DNA of 5,409 nt from DAIODI01 sp036746875 (GTDB taxonomy: Bacteria > Pseudomonadota > Alphaproteobacteria > Rhizobiales > Aestuariivirgaceae), in contig DAIODI010000188.1 of the NCBI GenBank assembly GCA_036746875.1, positions 1-5,409 on the forward strand. Direction: 5' to 3'. The position numbers and the translations under genes were made by a program. Below are positions 1-5,409 of the stretch, one piece after another. Under the pieces are notes generated by a model. The model was given only the letters and a program-made list of their open reading frames with translations, did no database searches and was not told the DNA's origin. Each line of letters starts with the position of its first letter. The first letter of the stretch is position 1.

Positions 1-414
1 GAGCTTGCTGGTGTCGTAGGCGATCACGGTGGCGTAGAGGATCGACGGCACGGTGCATTCGCTGGCGTCGGCGCTGATGAAGTCCTCGCGCTTCAGGCCG
101 AGCTTGTCCCAGTCGATCTTCTCGATGATGCCTTCCGCGCAGGCGGCGAGCGTGGTCATCGAATCGTTCTCGACCACGTCCCACGTCACGTTGTTGGCTT
201 CCACCATGGCGCGGATCTTGGCGATTTCACCGCCGAACTCCTCCTCGGTGATCTTGCCGAGGCCGGCCGCCATGAACGGCTCGAAGAACGCCTTGCGGAC
301 GCTGTCCTGGTAACTGCCGCCCCACGACACCACCGTCAGGCTCTCATCGGCCTGCGTCGGTGCGAACGCGGCGAGCACGAACGCCGAAACGAGGCCGAAT
401 CGTCTGAAGCTCAT
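1..414 (-). CDS. ABC transporter periplasmic substrate-binding protein, polyamine (PotD/PotF-like) class, 3' part missing
   Basis: This is the N-terminal 138 codons of an extracellular solute-binding protein; the gene continues beyond the left edge with no stop in the window. Residues 1-22 look like a Sec signal peptide: Arg4-Arg5, then the hydrophobic stretch GLVSAFVLAAFA, with likely cleavage after Thr-Gln-Ala22. The mature start ESLTVVSWGGSYQDSVRKAF, followed by FFEPF, then a GGEIAKIRAMVE segment and TWDVVENDS, is typical of the family that binds spermidine/putrescine and similar small cationic ligands for import by an ABC permease. Family members are usually about 340-370 residues, so roughly 60% is missing. 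The ATG at 412-414 is supported by a strong AAGGGAGG ribosome binding site 5 bases upstream. The ligand cannot be settled from this fragment; iron, polyamine and opine binders all share this N-terminus. The gene is divergent from the glycosyltransferase cluster, and its permease and ATPase genes would be expected to the left. Confidence 0.9.
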   Translation of the reverse strand, partial: MSFRRFGLVSAFVLAAFAPTQADESLTVVSWGGSYQDSVRKAFFEPFMAAGLGKITEEEFGGEIAKIRAMVEANNVTWDVVENDSMTTLAACAEGIIEKIDWDKLGLKREDFISADASECTVPSILYATVIAYDTSKL

Positions 415-419
415 GAAAA

Positions 420-427
420 CCTCCCTT
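420..427 (-). promoter_or_regulatory. Ribosome binding site of the substrate-binding protein gene
   Basis: Read on the minus strand this is AAGGGAGG, a near-perfect Shine-Dalgarno sequence 5 bases before the ATG at 412-414. It fixes the start codon and suggests efficient translation, as expected for a periplasmic binding protein that is made in excess over its transporter. Confidence 0.8.
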
Positions 428-689
428 GCTCACGCCCTGCAGCCGGGCGATGTAGACCGAAGCCTAAAGCAAACCGCCCGCGCCTGTCTTGCCACAAATA
501 CGTCACACGCCATCCTGCCGCGACAGGACTACGGCTTGCCCATGCGCCACGCGCAGCGGTCCGGGAACAGCCCCGTCAGGCTTGAGGCGGCGCAGGCTTG
601 CCTCGGCTGTCACCGGCCGCGGCGTTGAACCTCGTCGCTACGGTCGTCATGGCGCCGCCGCACGTGCAACCGCCGGAAGCATTTGCGCT

Positions 690-718
690 TTGAGAGGAAG
701 GAACAAACTGGCTAGGGT
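690..718 (+). promoter_or_regulatory. Candidate sigma-70-type promoter for the glycosyltransferase cluster
   Basis: TTGAGA (690-695, five of six matches to the -35 consensus) is followed after exactly 17 bases by TAGGGT (713-718, three of six matches to the -10 consensus, with the first two bases and last T kept). A start near 725 would leave a leader of about 20 bases before the ATG at 746. The -10 match is weak, as is common in GC-rich alphaproteobacteria, so this is a candidate only. Confidence 0.35.
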
Positions 719-736
719 GCCGGTGAAGCATTGATT

Positions 737-740
737 GAGG
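737..740 (+). promoter_or_regulatory. Ribosome binding site deciding the start of glycosyltransferase copy 1
   Basis: GAGG sits 5 bases upstream of ATG 746. This spacing favours ATG 746 over the in-frame TTG at 731, which has no upstream purine-rich site at suitable distance. Confidence 0.55.
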
Positions 741-745
741 TCGCC

Positions 746-1624
746 ATGACAATCCTTTCTCGGTGGCTGTCCGCGGAACCGAAGTTTCCCCTTTCTCCAG
801 CGCATCGGCGCCGTAAGCCGGATCTGAGGCTCGCCGTCGCCGCCATTGTGAGGGATGAGGAGGCTTACCTCAGCGAGTGGATGGAGTTTCACGCCATGCT
901 GGGCGTCGAGCTGTTCGCCATTTACGACAACGACAGCAGCGACGGCTCGGCGGCCATCATTGACCCGTATGTCCGAAAGGGGCTTGCCGTGCGCTATCCG
1001 TGGCCGTCGTTGCAGGGGTGGCCGTCGCAGAAGGCCGCGTACGCGCACGCCACGATGACGCTGCGCCAGCAGGTCCGTTGGCTCGCCTTCCTTGACATCG
1101 ACGAATTCCTGTTTCCGCAGGAGGGGCGGTCGCTTGTCGAAACCCTCGCCGAAAGCGAAGCGTTCGCGGCCGTCCGCGTTAACTGGCGCAACTTCGGCCA
1201 TGGCGGGCATCAGCGCAAACCGGCGGAACCGGTGATCGCAAGCTACCGGCATCGCATGGAGGGCCAACCGGCTTCCGGATTTCTTCGCCGCAAGCTCCTG
1301 AAGGTCAAGACCATCGCCGATCCCTGCCGGATCACGGAAATCGATGTCCACAGCCCGTCCGTCGAGGGTCTCGAAACGTTCGGCGGCGGCCTGTTGCTCA
1401 ACCACTACTTCACCCGTTCACGGGAGGAGTTCGACGCGAAGGTGGCGCGCGGGGCAAGTTACAAGCGATCCGGCAAGCAGGCTGCGCTCGCCGGTCGCCG
1501 GATCGCAATGCGCGACGCCATCGAGGCGAGCACGGTTGAGGACCTGGCCATCCAGCGCTTCGTTCCCGAACTCCTCCGCCGGCTTGACGGCCTGCCGCGC
1601 GGAACGCTTGTCGCGGCCCAGTAG
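746..1624 (+). CDS. GT92/DUF23-like glycosyltransferase, copy 1 of 3
   Basis: A 292-residue, probably cytosolic glycosyltransferase with the GT-A fold layout of GT92 (DUF23) and Glyco_tranf_2_4 proteins, which transfer a sugar from a nucleotide donor to a glycan or related acceptor. Visible in order: the nucleotide-binding strand LAVAAIVRDEEAYLSEWMEF (residues 29-48), YDNDSSDGS (60-68), the metal-binding DxD motif as Asp117-Ile-Asp119 in FLDIDEFLFP, WRNFGHGGH (147-155, equivalent to the family's FGSSGH), VKTIADPCRI (187-196), and LNHYFTRS (218-225) followed by the EEFDAKVARG helix. There is no signal peptide or membrane segment. I chose the ATG at 746 because GAGG lies 5 bases before it; the in-frame TTG at 731 would place that site inside the gene. 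It is the first gene of the cluster and the most diverged of the three at DNA level. Donor and acceptor cannot be told from sequence. Confidence 0.85.
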   Translation: MTILSRWLSAEPKFPLSPAHRRRKPDLRLAVAAIVRDEEAYLSEWMEFHAMLGVELFAIYDNDSSDGSAAIIDPYVRKGLAVRYPWPSLQGWPSQKAAYAHATMTLRQQVRWLAFLDIDEFLFPQEGRSLVETLAESEAFAAVRVNWRNFGHGGHQRKPAEPVIASYRHRMEGQPASGFLRRKLLKVKTIADPCRITEIDVHSPSVEGLETFGGGLLLNHYFTRSREEFDAKVARGASYKRSGKQAALAGRRIAMRDAIEASTVEDLAIQRFVPELLRRLDGLPRGTLVAAQ

Positions 1625-1632
1625 CCCGCCCG

Positions 1633-2514
1633 ATGCAGCTGCTGATCGATCTTGTTCGCGAAACACTTGGCCGCCAAAGACCCGACGAGCGGTTCCGCTT
1701 CACCCCGGTCAGCCGCCAGCGCGCGCCGGACATTGCGCTCGCCGTCGCCGTCATCGTGCGCGACGAGGCGCCCTACCTTGAAGAGTGGATCGAGTTTCAT
1801 GCCATGCTCGGTGTCGGACATTTCATCGTCTACGATAACGGCAGCGTCGATGGCGCCACTGCGATCCTCGAGCGTTATGCCGCCCGCGGGCTGGTCACCT
1901 CGCATCCATGGCCGAACCTCTCCGGATGGAACAGCCAGTACTCCGCCATGGCGCATGCGACATTGACGTGGCGCGAGCGCTGCCGCTGGATGGCCTTCCT
2001 CGACATCGACGAGTTCGTCTTTCCGCGCGAGGGCGACAGTCTGGTTTCGGCGCTGGCGCCCTATGAATCTGAAGCTGGCGTGCTGCTGCGGTGGAGAAAC
2101 TTCGGCCATGGCGGCCATGCGACGCGCCCGCCGGGCCTGGTGACGGAGAGCTTTCGCTTCCGCATGGGGTCGGTTCCGCCCCACCTCCCGCCGCGGCTCG
2201 CCAGCCGTATCGTCAAGACCAAGGCCATCTTCGATCCCTGCCGCGTGCGGGAAATCAGCCTGCACAGACCGCGCACCACGGGCAGGCTGGCGCAGGCGGG
2301 CGACGATCTTCTCCTCAACCACTACTTCACCCGCTCGCAAGCGGAGTTCGAAACCAAGCTGCGCCGGGGATACGGATACAAGAACGAGTCCGAGCGCCAG
2401 GCCATCGCCGAGCGCACCCTGGCGATCCGCGAGGCGGTCGAGTTCGATCCTGTCGAGGATAACGAAATCCAGCGCCTCGTTCCGGCGCTGAAGGCGCGGC
2501 TTGCGGCGCGATGA
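1633..2514 (+). CDS. GT92/DUF23-like glycosyltransferase, copy 2 of 3
   Basis: A 293-residue paralogue of its neighbours on both sides, with the full motif set: LAVAVIVRDEAPYLEEWIEF near residues 36-55, YDNGSVDG, the DxD motif Asp124-Ile-Asp126 in FLDIDEFVFP, WRNFGHGGH, an FDPCRV segment equivalent to ADPCRI of copy 1, and LNHYFTRS with Asn229-His230. It has no signal peptide or membrane segment. The ATG lies only 8 bases after the stop of copy 1 and is preceded by a C-rich sequence without a Shine-Dalgarno site, so translation is probably coupled to the upstream gene. The stop overlaps the next gene's start in ATGA. Its N-terminal third is very close to copy 3 even at DNA level. The reaction is expected to be sugar transfer from a nucleotide donor; the sugar and acceptor are unknown. 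Confidence 0.85.
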   Translation: MQLLIDLVRETLGRQRPDERFRFTPVSRQRAPDIALAVAVIVRDEAPYLEEWIEFHAMLGVGHFIVYDNGSVDGATAILERYAARGLVTSHPWPNLSGWNSQYSAMAHATLTWRERCRWMAFLDIDEFVFPREGDSLVSALAPYESEAGVLLRWRNFGHGGHATRPPGLVTESFRFRMGSVPPHLPPRLASRIVKTKAIFDPCRVREISLHRPRTTGRLAQAGDDLLLNHYFTRSQAEFETKLRRGYGYKNESERQAIAERTLAIREAVEFDPVEDNEIQRLVPALKARLAAR

Positions 2515-3407
2515 GCTTCTTCCGGCGGCTGTTCAACCTGAGAGCGGAAGACCGCAAGCGCAAGGAGCATTTCCCGCTGGAGCCACTGGCGCGCGACCGG
2601 CCTGCGGACATTCCCCTCGCCATCGTCGCCATCGTGCGCGACGAGGCGCCCTACCTTGAGGAGTGGATCGAGTTTCACACCCTGGTGGGCGCCGGGCACT
2701 TCCTCATTTACGACAACGGCAGCTCGGACGGCACGCAGGACATCCTCGCCCGTTACGCCCGCGCCGGTCTGGTGGCGTGGCGCCCCTGGCCGAGCCACGA
2801 GGGCTGGAACAGCCAGTTCGCTGCTTACGCCCATGCAATCAAGGTGTGGCGCGAGCGCTGCCGATGGATGGCGTTCATCGACGTGGACGAGTTCATCTTC
2901 CCGGGGGGCGCAGGCAGTCTCCCGGAAGCGCTTGCAACCTTCGGCGACGCCGCGGCGGTCGCCATGCCATGGCGCAACTTTGGCCACGATGGCCACCGCA
3001 CGAGGCCGCCCGGCCCGGTGACCGAAAGCTATCGCCGCCGGATGGCCGACCTCCCGGCCGGGGCAAGCCGCCTCGAATGCAAGCACCTCGTCCAGGTCAA
3101 GACCATCGCCGATCCGTGCCGGATCGAACTCGTCCACGTTCGCTGTCCCGGCGTTCGCGGCGGCGTCGCGCCGGCCGGCGGGGCGGTCCAACACGGCCCG
3201 TACATCACCCGCTCCGAAGAGGAGTTCGATACCAAGCTGCGCCGGGGCTACGCCTACAAGCGCGGCTGGCAGCGGCGGGAACTCCAATGGCGATCCCGCT
3301 TCATCCGGGACGCCATCGAACGCGATCCCGTGGAGGATCTCGCGATCCAGCGGTTCGTGCCGGCGCTCAAGGAGCGTCTCGCGAGCCGCCGCGCAGCCGG
3401 AGGTTGA
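2511..3407 (+). CDS. GT92/DUF23-like glycosyltransferase, copy 3 of 3, with altered Asn-His motif
   Basis: A 298-residue third paralogue. It keeps AIVRDEAPYLEEWIEF, YDNGSSDGT, the DxD motif Asp124-Val-Asp126 in FIDVDEFIFP, WRNFGHDGH and VKTIADPCRI. It differs from the others at the LNHYFTRS motif: numbering is collinear with copy 2, and Asn229-His230 are replaced by Gly-Pro, giving QHGPYITRS with a histidine at 228 instead. The sequence on both sides (TRS, EEFDTKLRRG) is intact, so this is not a frameshift. It may reflect a changed substrate or a weakened enzyme. The start overlaps the stop of copy 2 in ATGA and lacks its own clear ribosome binding site, which points to translational coupling. 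The C-terminus EDLAIQRFVPALKERLASR blends features of copies 1 and 2. It is the last gene of the glycosyltransferase group; a 125-base spacer follows. Confidence 0.84.
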   Translation: MSFFRRLFNLRAEDRKRKEHFPLEPLARDRPADIPLAIVAIVRDEAPYLEEWIEFHTLVGAGHFLIYDNGSSDGTQDILARYARAGLVAWRPWPSHEGWNSQFAAYAHAIKVWRERCRWMAFIDVDEFIFPGGAGSLPEALATFGDAAAVAMPWRNFGHDGHRTRPPGPVTESYRRRMADLPAGASRLECKHLVQVKTIADPCRIELVHVRCPGVRGGVAPAGGAVQHGPYITRSEEEFDTKLRRGYAYKRGWQRRELQWRSRFIRDAIERDPVEDLAIQRFVPALKERLASRRAAGG

Positions 3408-3461
3408 GGCGATCCCGCCTGAAGGCTGGAAGCGACGGCCACTAGCGAGCCGCGAGCCGGC

Positions 3462-3487
3462 GTGGTTGAGCTGCCCTCCGCAACCAC
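3462..3487 (+). other. Inverted repeat (hairpin) between the glycosyltransferases and the DUF808 gene
   Basis: GTGGTTG (3462-3468) and CAACCAC (3481-3487) are a perfect 7-base inverted repeat around a 12-base loop. No T-run follows, so it is not a standard intrinsic terminator. It could weaken read-through from the glycosyltransferase genes or act in the leader of the DUF808 gene, or it may be chance in GC-rich DNA. Confidence 0.4.
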
Positions 3488-3496
3488 CCGAACCCG

Positions 3497-3532
3497 ACGA
3501 AGAGCAGCGGTCTGATCGCCATTCTTGACGAC
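3497..3532 (+). other. Conserved DUF808 N-terminus lying upstream of any standard start codon
   Basis: Read in the DUF808 frame this gives T-K-S-S-G-L-I-A-I-L-D-D, which lines up with the first residues of family members (E. coli YedI begins MAGSSLLTLLDD, from memory). The codons where a start is expected are ACG (3497) and AAG (3500), each one substitution from ATG. Candidates for a rare start are ATC at 3515, ATT at 3521 or CTG at 3512; none has a good ribosome binding site. Confidence 0.65.
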
Positions 3533-4489
3533 GTGGTGGGGCTGGCGAAGGTCGCCGCCGCCTCCCTCGATGACGCCGCCGCGCAGGCCGGCAAGGCCGG
3601 CTCCAAGGCCATCGGCATCGTCATCGACGACGCCGCGGTGACGCCGCGCTATGCGGTGGGGTTCGCCGCCGAGCGCGAGCTGCCGATCATCGGCAAGATC
3701 GCCAGGGGCTCGCTGTGGAACAAGGTGGTGGTCCTGCTGCCCGGCGCGCTGCTGCTGAGCCTGTTCGCGCCGTGGGCGATCACGCCGCTCCTGATGCTGG
3801 GCGGCGCGTATCTGTGCCTTGAGGGCTACGGGAAGGTCGTCGAACTCGCCGGCGGCGCCGAACACGGCGCGCACGGCCACGGCGAGGATGAGGCGCGTCC
3901 CGCCGGCGCGGCGGAAACGCCCGAGCAGCTTGAGGACGTGAAGGTCGCCAGCGCGATCCGCACCGACTTCATCCTCTCCGCCGAAATCATGGCGATCACG
4001 CTCGCCGCCGTCGAGGCGTCGCCGTTCTGGACCCGCGCGGCGGTGCTCGCCATCGTCGGCGTCGGCATGACGGCGCTGGTCTACGGCCTGGTGGCGATCA
4101 TCGTGAAGGCCGACGACGCCGGCCTCGCCATGGCGCGGTCGCCGTCCCGGCTGGTGGCGGGGCTTGGCCGCCTGATCGTCAGGGGGATGCCAGGCTTCCT
4201 CGTCGGGCTGAGCATCGTCGGCATGGCGGCGATGCTGTGGGTCGGCGGGGGCATCCTCGTGCATGGCCTTGCCGGCCTGGGCTGGCCCGGGCCGGAGCAG
4301 TGGATTCACCACGTCTCGGAGATCGCCGCGCGGGCGGTTCCGGTCGCCCCGGCGGTGGCCGGGTGGTTCACCGGCGCGGCGATTTCCGGCGTGGCCGGCC
4401 TCGCCGTGGGCGCCGCCTGCGCGCCGGTCGCCCACCGTATCCTGCTGCCGCTCTACCGGAAGCTCACCGGCGGCCGCGGGCACGGCTGA
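3533..4489 (+). CDS. DUF808 family (YedI-like) inner-membrane protein
   Basis: The translation matches the DUF808 family, whose Escherichia coli member is YedI, an inner-membrane protein of unknown function. From the GTG at 3533 it is 318 residues. Matching segments are AAERELPIIGKIARGSLWNK (residues 45-64), FAPWAITPLLMLGGAYLCLE (78-97), AIRTDFILSAEI (141-152), VYGLVAIIVKADD and the VGGGILVHG segment. Hydrophobic segments lie near 64-94, 165-190, about 225-260 and 280-310. A histidine-rich stretch, EHGAHGHGED (110-119), lies in the first long loop. The listed start is the first standard start codon, but it has no ribosome binding site and the homology continues upstream: codons 3500-3532 read KSSGLIAILDD, matching the family's conserved N-terminus, with no ATG, GTG or TTG in frame back to the TGA at 3467. 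The true start is therefore non-standard, or lost by one substitution. It may share a transcript with the rhomboid gene 47 bases downstream. Confidence 0.88.
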   Translation: MVGLAKVAAASLDDAAAQAGKAGSKAIGIVIDDAAVTPRYAVGFAAERELPIIGKIARGSLWNKVVVLLPGALLLSLFAPWAITPLLMLGGAYLCLEGYGKVVELAGGAEHGAHGHGEDEARPAGAAETPEQLEDVKVASAIRTDFILSAEIMAITLAAVEASPFWTRAAVLAIVGVGMTALVYGLVAIIVKADDAGLAMARSPSRLVAGLGRLIVRGMPGFLVGLSIVGMAAMLWVGGGILVHGLAGLGWPGPEQWIHHVSEIAARAVPVAPAVAGWFTGAAISGVAGLAVGAACAPVAHRILLPLYRKLTGGRGHG

Positions 4490-4536
4490 CCGCGGCATTG
4501 CCCACGCACCCGGCGAGGATTATCCTTGCTCGTATC

Positions 4537-5409
4537 ATGAACGACGCCTGGACCCGCGGGAGCGCCCACGAAGCACTGATGACCGTCCGCCGGGCGGGCC
4601 TGAAGCGCGACGCCGAGACCTACGCCCTGGTGCTCACGGCGGCCGGAATTCCATGCGCGCTCGTGCAGGAGAACCCGGGCTGGAGCCTGCGCGTCGATCC
4701 CGCGCAAGCGGCCCGCGCCTTCGCCGAGATCGCCGCCTACGACCGCGAAAATCCCCCCGTGCAGCCTTCCGGTCCGTCCGCCCGTCCGGTTCAGGGCGTG
4801 CGCGCCGAGGGCATCATGCTCGCCATCACGGCGCTGCTGTTCGTGTTCGCCGCCGCCCGCAACGGCGCTTTCGGGTTCGACTGGCTCGCCGCCGGCAGCG
4901 GCGACGCGGCGGCGATCCTGCGCGGCGAGGTGTGGCGCGCCGTCACCGCCCTGACGCTGCACGCCGACGGCGGGCACCTGCTCTCCAACCTGCTGCTCGG
5001 CGCGGTGGTGACGCTGCTTCTGGCGCAGGTCACCGGCGCGGGCGTGGCGGTCCTCGCCATGGTCGCCGCCGCCGCCGCCGCCAATCTCGCCGGCGCCGCG
5101 CTGGCCGCCCCGGGCCATGTCTCGATCGGCGCCTCCACGGCCATCTTCGCGGGGCTGGGGCTGCTCACGGCGCTGCGGCAGGAGTGGACGCCGGCGCGCT
5201 GGCGCGACGGCTGGCGGGCGTTCGTGCCGCTGGCGGGCGGCGTCATGCTGCTCGCCATGACCGGCTTCTCCAACGACGGACGCACCGACATCATGGCGCA
5301 TGTGCTGGGCTTCGTCGCCGGGATTGGCGGCGGCTGGTTTCTGTCGCGGCGGGATCACCTGCTGGCGGGAGGCGGCCCCCGGCCATGGCGAGCCGGGCTC
5401 GCCACGGCA
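4537..5409 (+). CDS. Rhomboid family intramembrane serine protease, 3' end beyond the window
   Basis: The frame is open from the ATG at 4537 to the right edge (291 codons, no stop). It encodes a rhomboid protease, which cleaves transmembrane segments of membrane proteins within the bilayer. All key motifs are present: Trp133-Arg134 in the L1 loop, the HxxxxHxxxN motif as His142, His147 and Asn151 at the start of the second membrane helix, the catalytic serine Ser200 in SIGASTAIF, and the catalytic histidine His255 in AHVLGFVAG on the last helix. Six hydrophobic segments fit the basic bacterial core (about 92-107, 147-165, 168-189, 196-216, 224-241, 252-268), so little of the protein is missing. 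Residues 1-88 form an extra soluble domain (AGIPCALVQENPGWSLRV, then an alpha-helical AARAFAEIAAYDRENP), perhaps a small alpha-beta fold. The start has only a distant AGGA (4516-4519) as ribosome binding site; an in-frame TTG at 4498 is a less likely alternative. Substrates are unknown. Confidence 0.9.
   Translation, partial: MNDAWTRGSAHEALMTVRRAGLKRDAETYALVLTAAGIPCALVQENPGWSLRVDPAQAARAFAEIAAYDRENPPVQPSGPSARPVQGVRAEGIMLAITALLFVFAAARNGAFGFDWLAAGSGDAAAILRGEVWRAVTALTLHADGGHLLSNLLLGAVVTLLLAQVTGAGVAVLAMVAAAAAANLAGAALAAPGHVSIGASTAIFAGLGLLTALRQEWTPARWRDGWRAFVPLAGGVMLLAMTGFSNDGRTDIMAHVLGFVAGIGGGWFLSRRDHLLAGGGPRPWRAGLATA

Larger units (their letters stand above)
415..745. other. Divergent intergenic region between the transporter gene and the glycosyltransferase cluster
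   Basis: This 331-base stretch has no convincing gene. The short reading frames in it have arginine-rich, low-quality translations, no ribosome binding sites and no recognisable motif. It should carry the promoters of both flanking transcription units. On the plus side a candidate promoter lies at 690-718. On the minus side only the ribosome binding site at 420-427 is clear; I could not find a well-spaced -35/-10 pair. The segment around 578-605 is rich in AGGCTTG and GAGGC/GCCTC words that can form short stems, but nothing strong enough to call an operator or RNA element. Confidence 0.6.

Noticed and set aside
53..313. Plus-strand 86-codon frame
   Set aside because: It is antisense to the clear substrate-binding protein gene and has no recognisable motif.
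413..734. Two small plus-strand frames in the divergent intergenic region (413-628 and 489-734)
   Set aside because: They lack ribosome binding sites, are arginine-rich and low quality, and the first overlaps the start of the divergent transporter gene.
731..745. TTG at 731 as the start of glycosyltransferase copy 1
   Set aside because: ATG 746 has a GAGG site 5 bases upstream, and the five extra residues add nothing conserved.
647..3287. Long minus-strand frames opposite each glycosyltransferase (647-1405, 1459-2340, 2322-3287)
   Set aside because: They resemble each other only because the plus-strand genes are paralogous; no ribosome binding sites or domains are seen.
3408..3496. Terminator or promoter in the spacer after the third glycosyltransferase
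   Set aside because: The only clear stem (3462-3487) lacks a T-run, and no well-spaced -35/-10 pair was found.
3254..4498. A 414-codon minus-strand open frame across the DUF808 gene
   Set aside because: Its translation is an Arg/His/Asp/Gly-rich low-complexity string with no domain, typical of the antisense of a GC-rich gene; the plus strand carries a clear DUF808 protein.
4516..4526. AGGAT-T-ATCCT near-palindrome before the rhomboid gene
   Set aside because: Only 5-base arms with a single central base; too short to fold as a hairpin and not convincing as an operator without a second copy.
5065..5082. Six consecutive GCC codons
   Set aside because: A polyalanine run within a rhomboid membrane helix in a GC-rich genome; not a regulatory repeat.
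4453..5358. A 301-codon minus-strand open frame across the rhomboid gene
   Set aside because: It is a composition shadow rich in Arg, Gly, His and Gln; the plus strand has all rhomboid catalytic motifs.

Overview
The window comes from a GC-rich genome, most likely an alphaproteobacterium. The evidence is the strong G/C preference at third codon positions, the closeness of the solute-binding protein and the DUF808 protein to alphaproteobacterial forms as I remember them, and alanine-rich, arginine-rich proteins. I ran no search, so the taxonomic placement is inference.

Layout. Bases 1-414 hold the 5' part of a minus-strand gene for a periplasmic substrate-binding protein of the polyamine-type ABC transporter class; it runs off the left edge. 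A 331-base divergent intergenic region follows (415-745), with a good ribosome binding site for the minus-strand gene and a plausible sigma-70-type promoter for the plus-strand genes. Bases 746-3407 hold three tandem, paralogous glycosyltransferases (292, 293 and 298 residues) related to GT92/DUF23 (Glyco_tranf_2_4-like). They are packed with an 8-base gap and then a 4-base ATGA overlap, so they look like one transcription unit. After a 125-base spacer with a hairpin comes a DUF808 (YedI-like) inner-membrane protein (3533-4489), whose conserved N-terminus extends upstream of any standard start codon. The last gene (4537 to the right edge) is a rhomboid intramembrane serine protease with a complete catalytic motif set and an extra N-terminal cytosolic domain.

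How the genes work together. The three glycosyltransferases probably decorate one surface glycan or related glycoconjugate, each adding a sugar or recognising a different acceptor; no flippase, polymerase or sugar-nucleotide gene is present to say which. The DUF808 protein and the rhomboid are co-oriented membrane proteins 47 bases apart and may be co-transcribed, but nothing shows a functional tie to the glycosyltransferases. The transporter gene is divergent and probably unrelated.

The most notable points are the glycosyltransferase triplication with signs of patchwork gene conversion, the loss of a conserved Asn-His pair in the third copy, and the missing conventional start codon of the DUF808 gene. 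I saw no tRNA, rRNA, CRISPR array, insertion sequence or phage gene.
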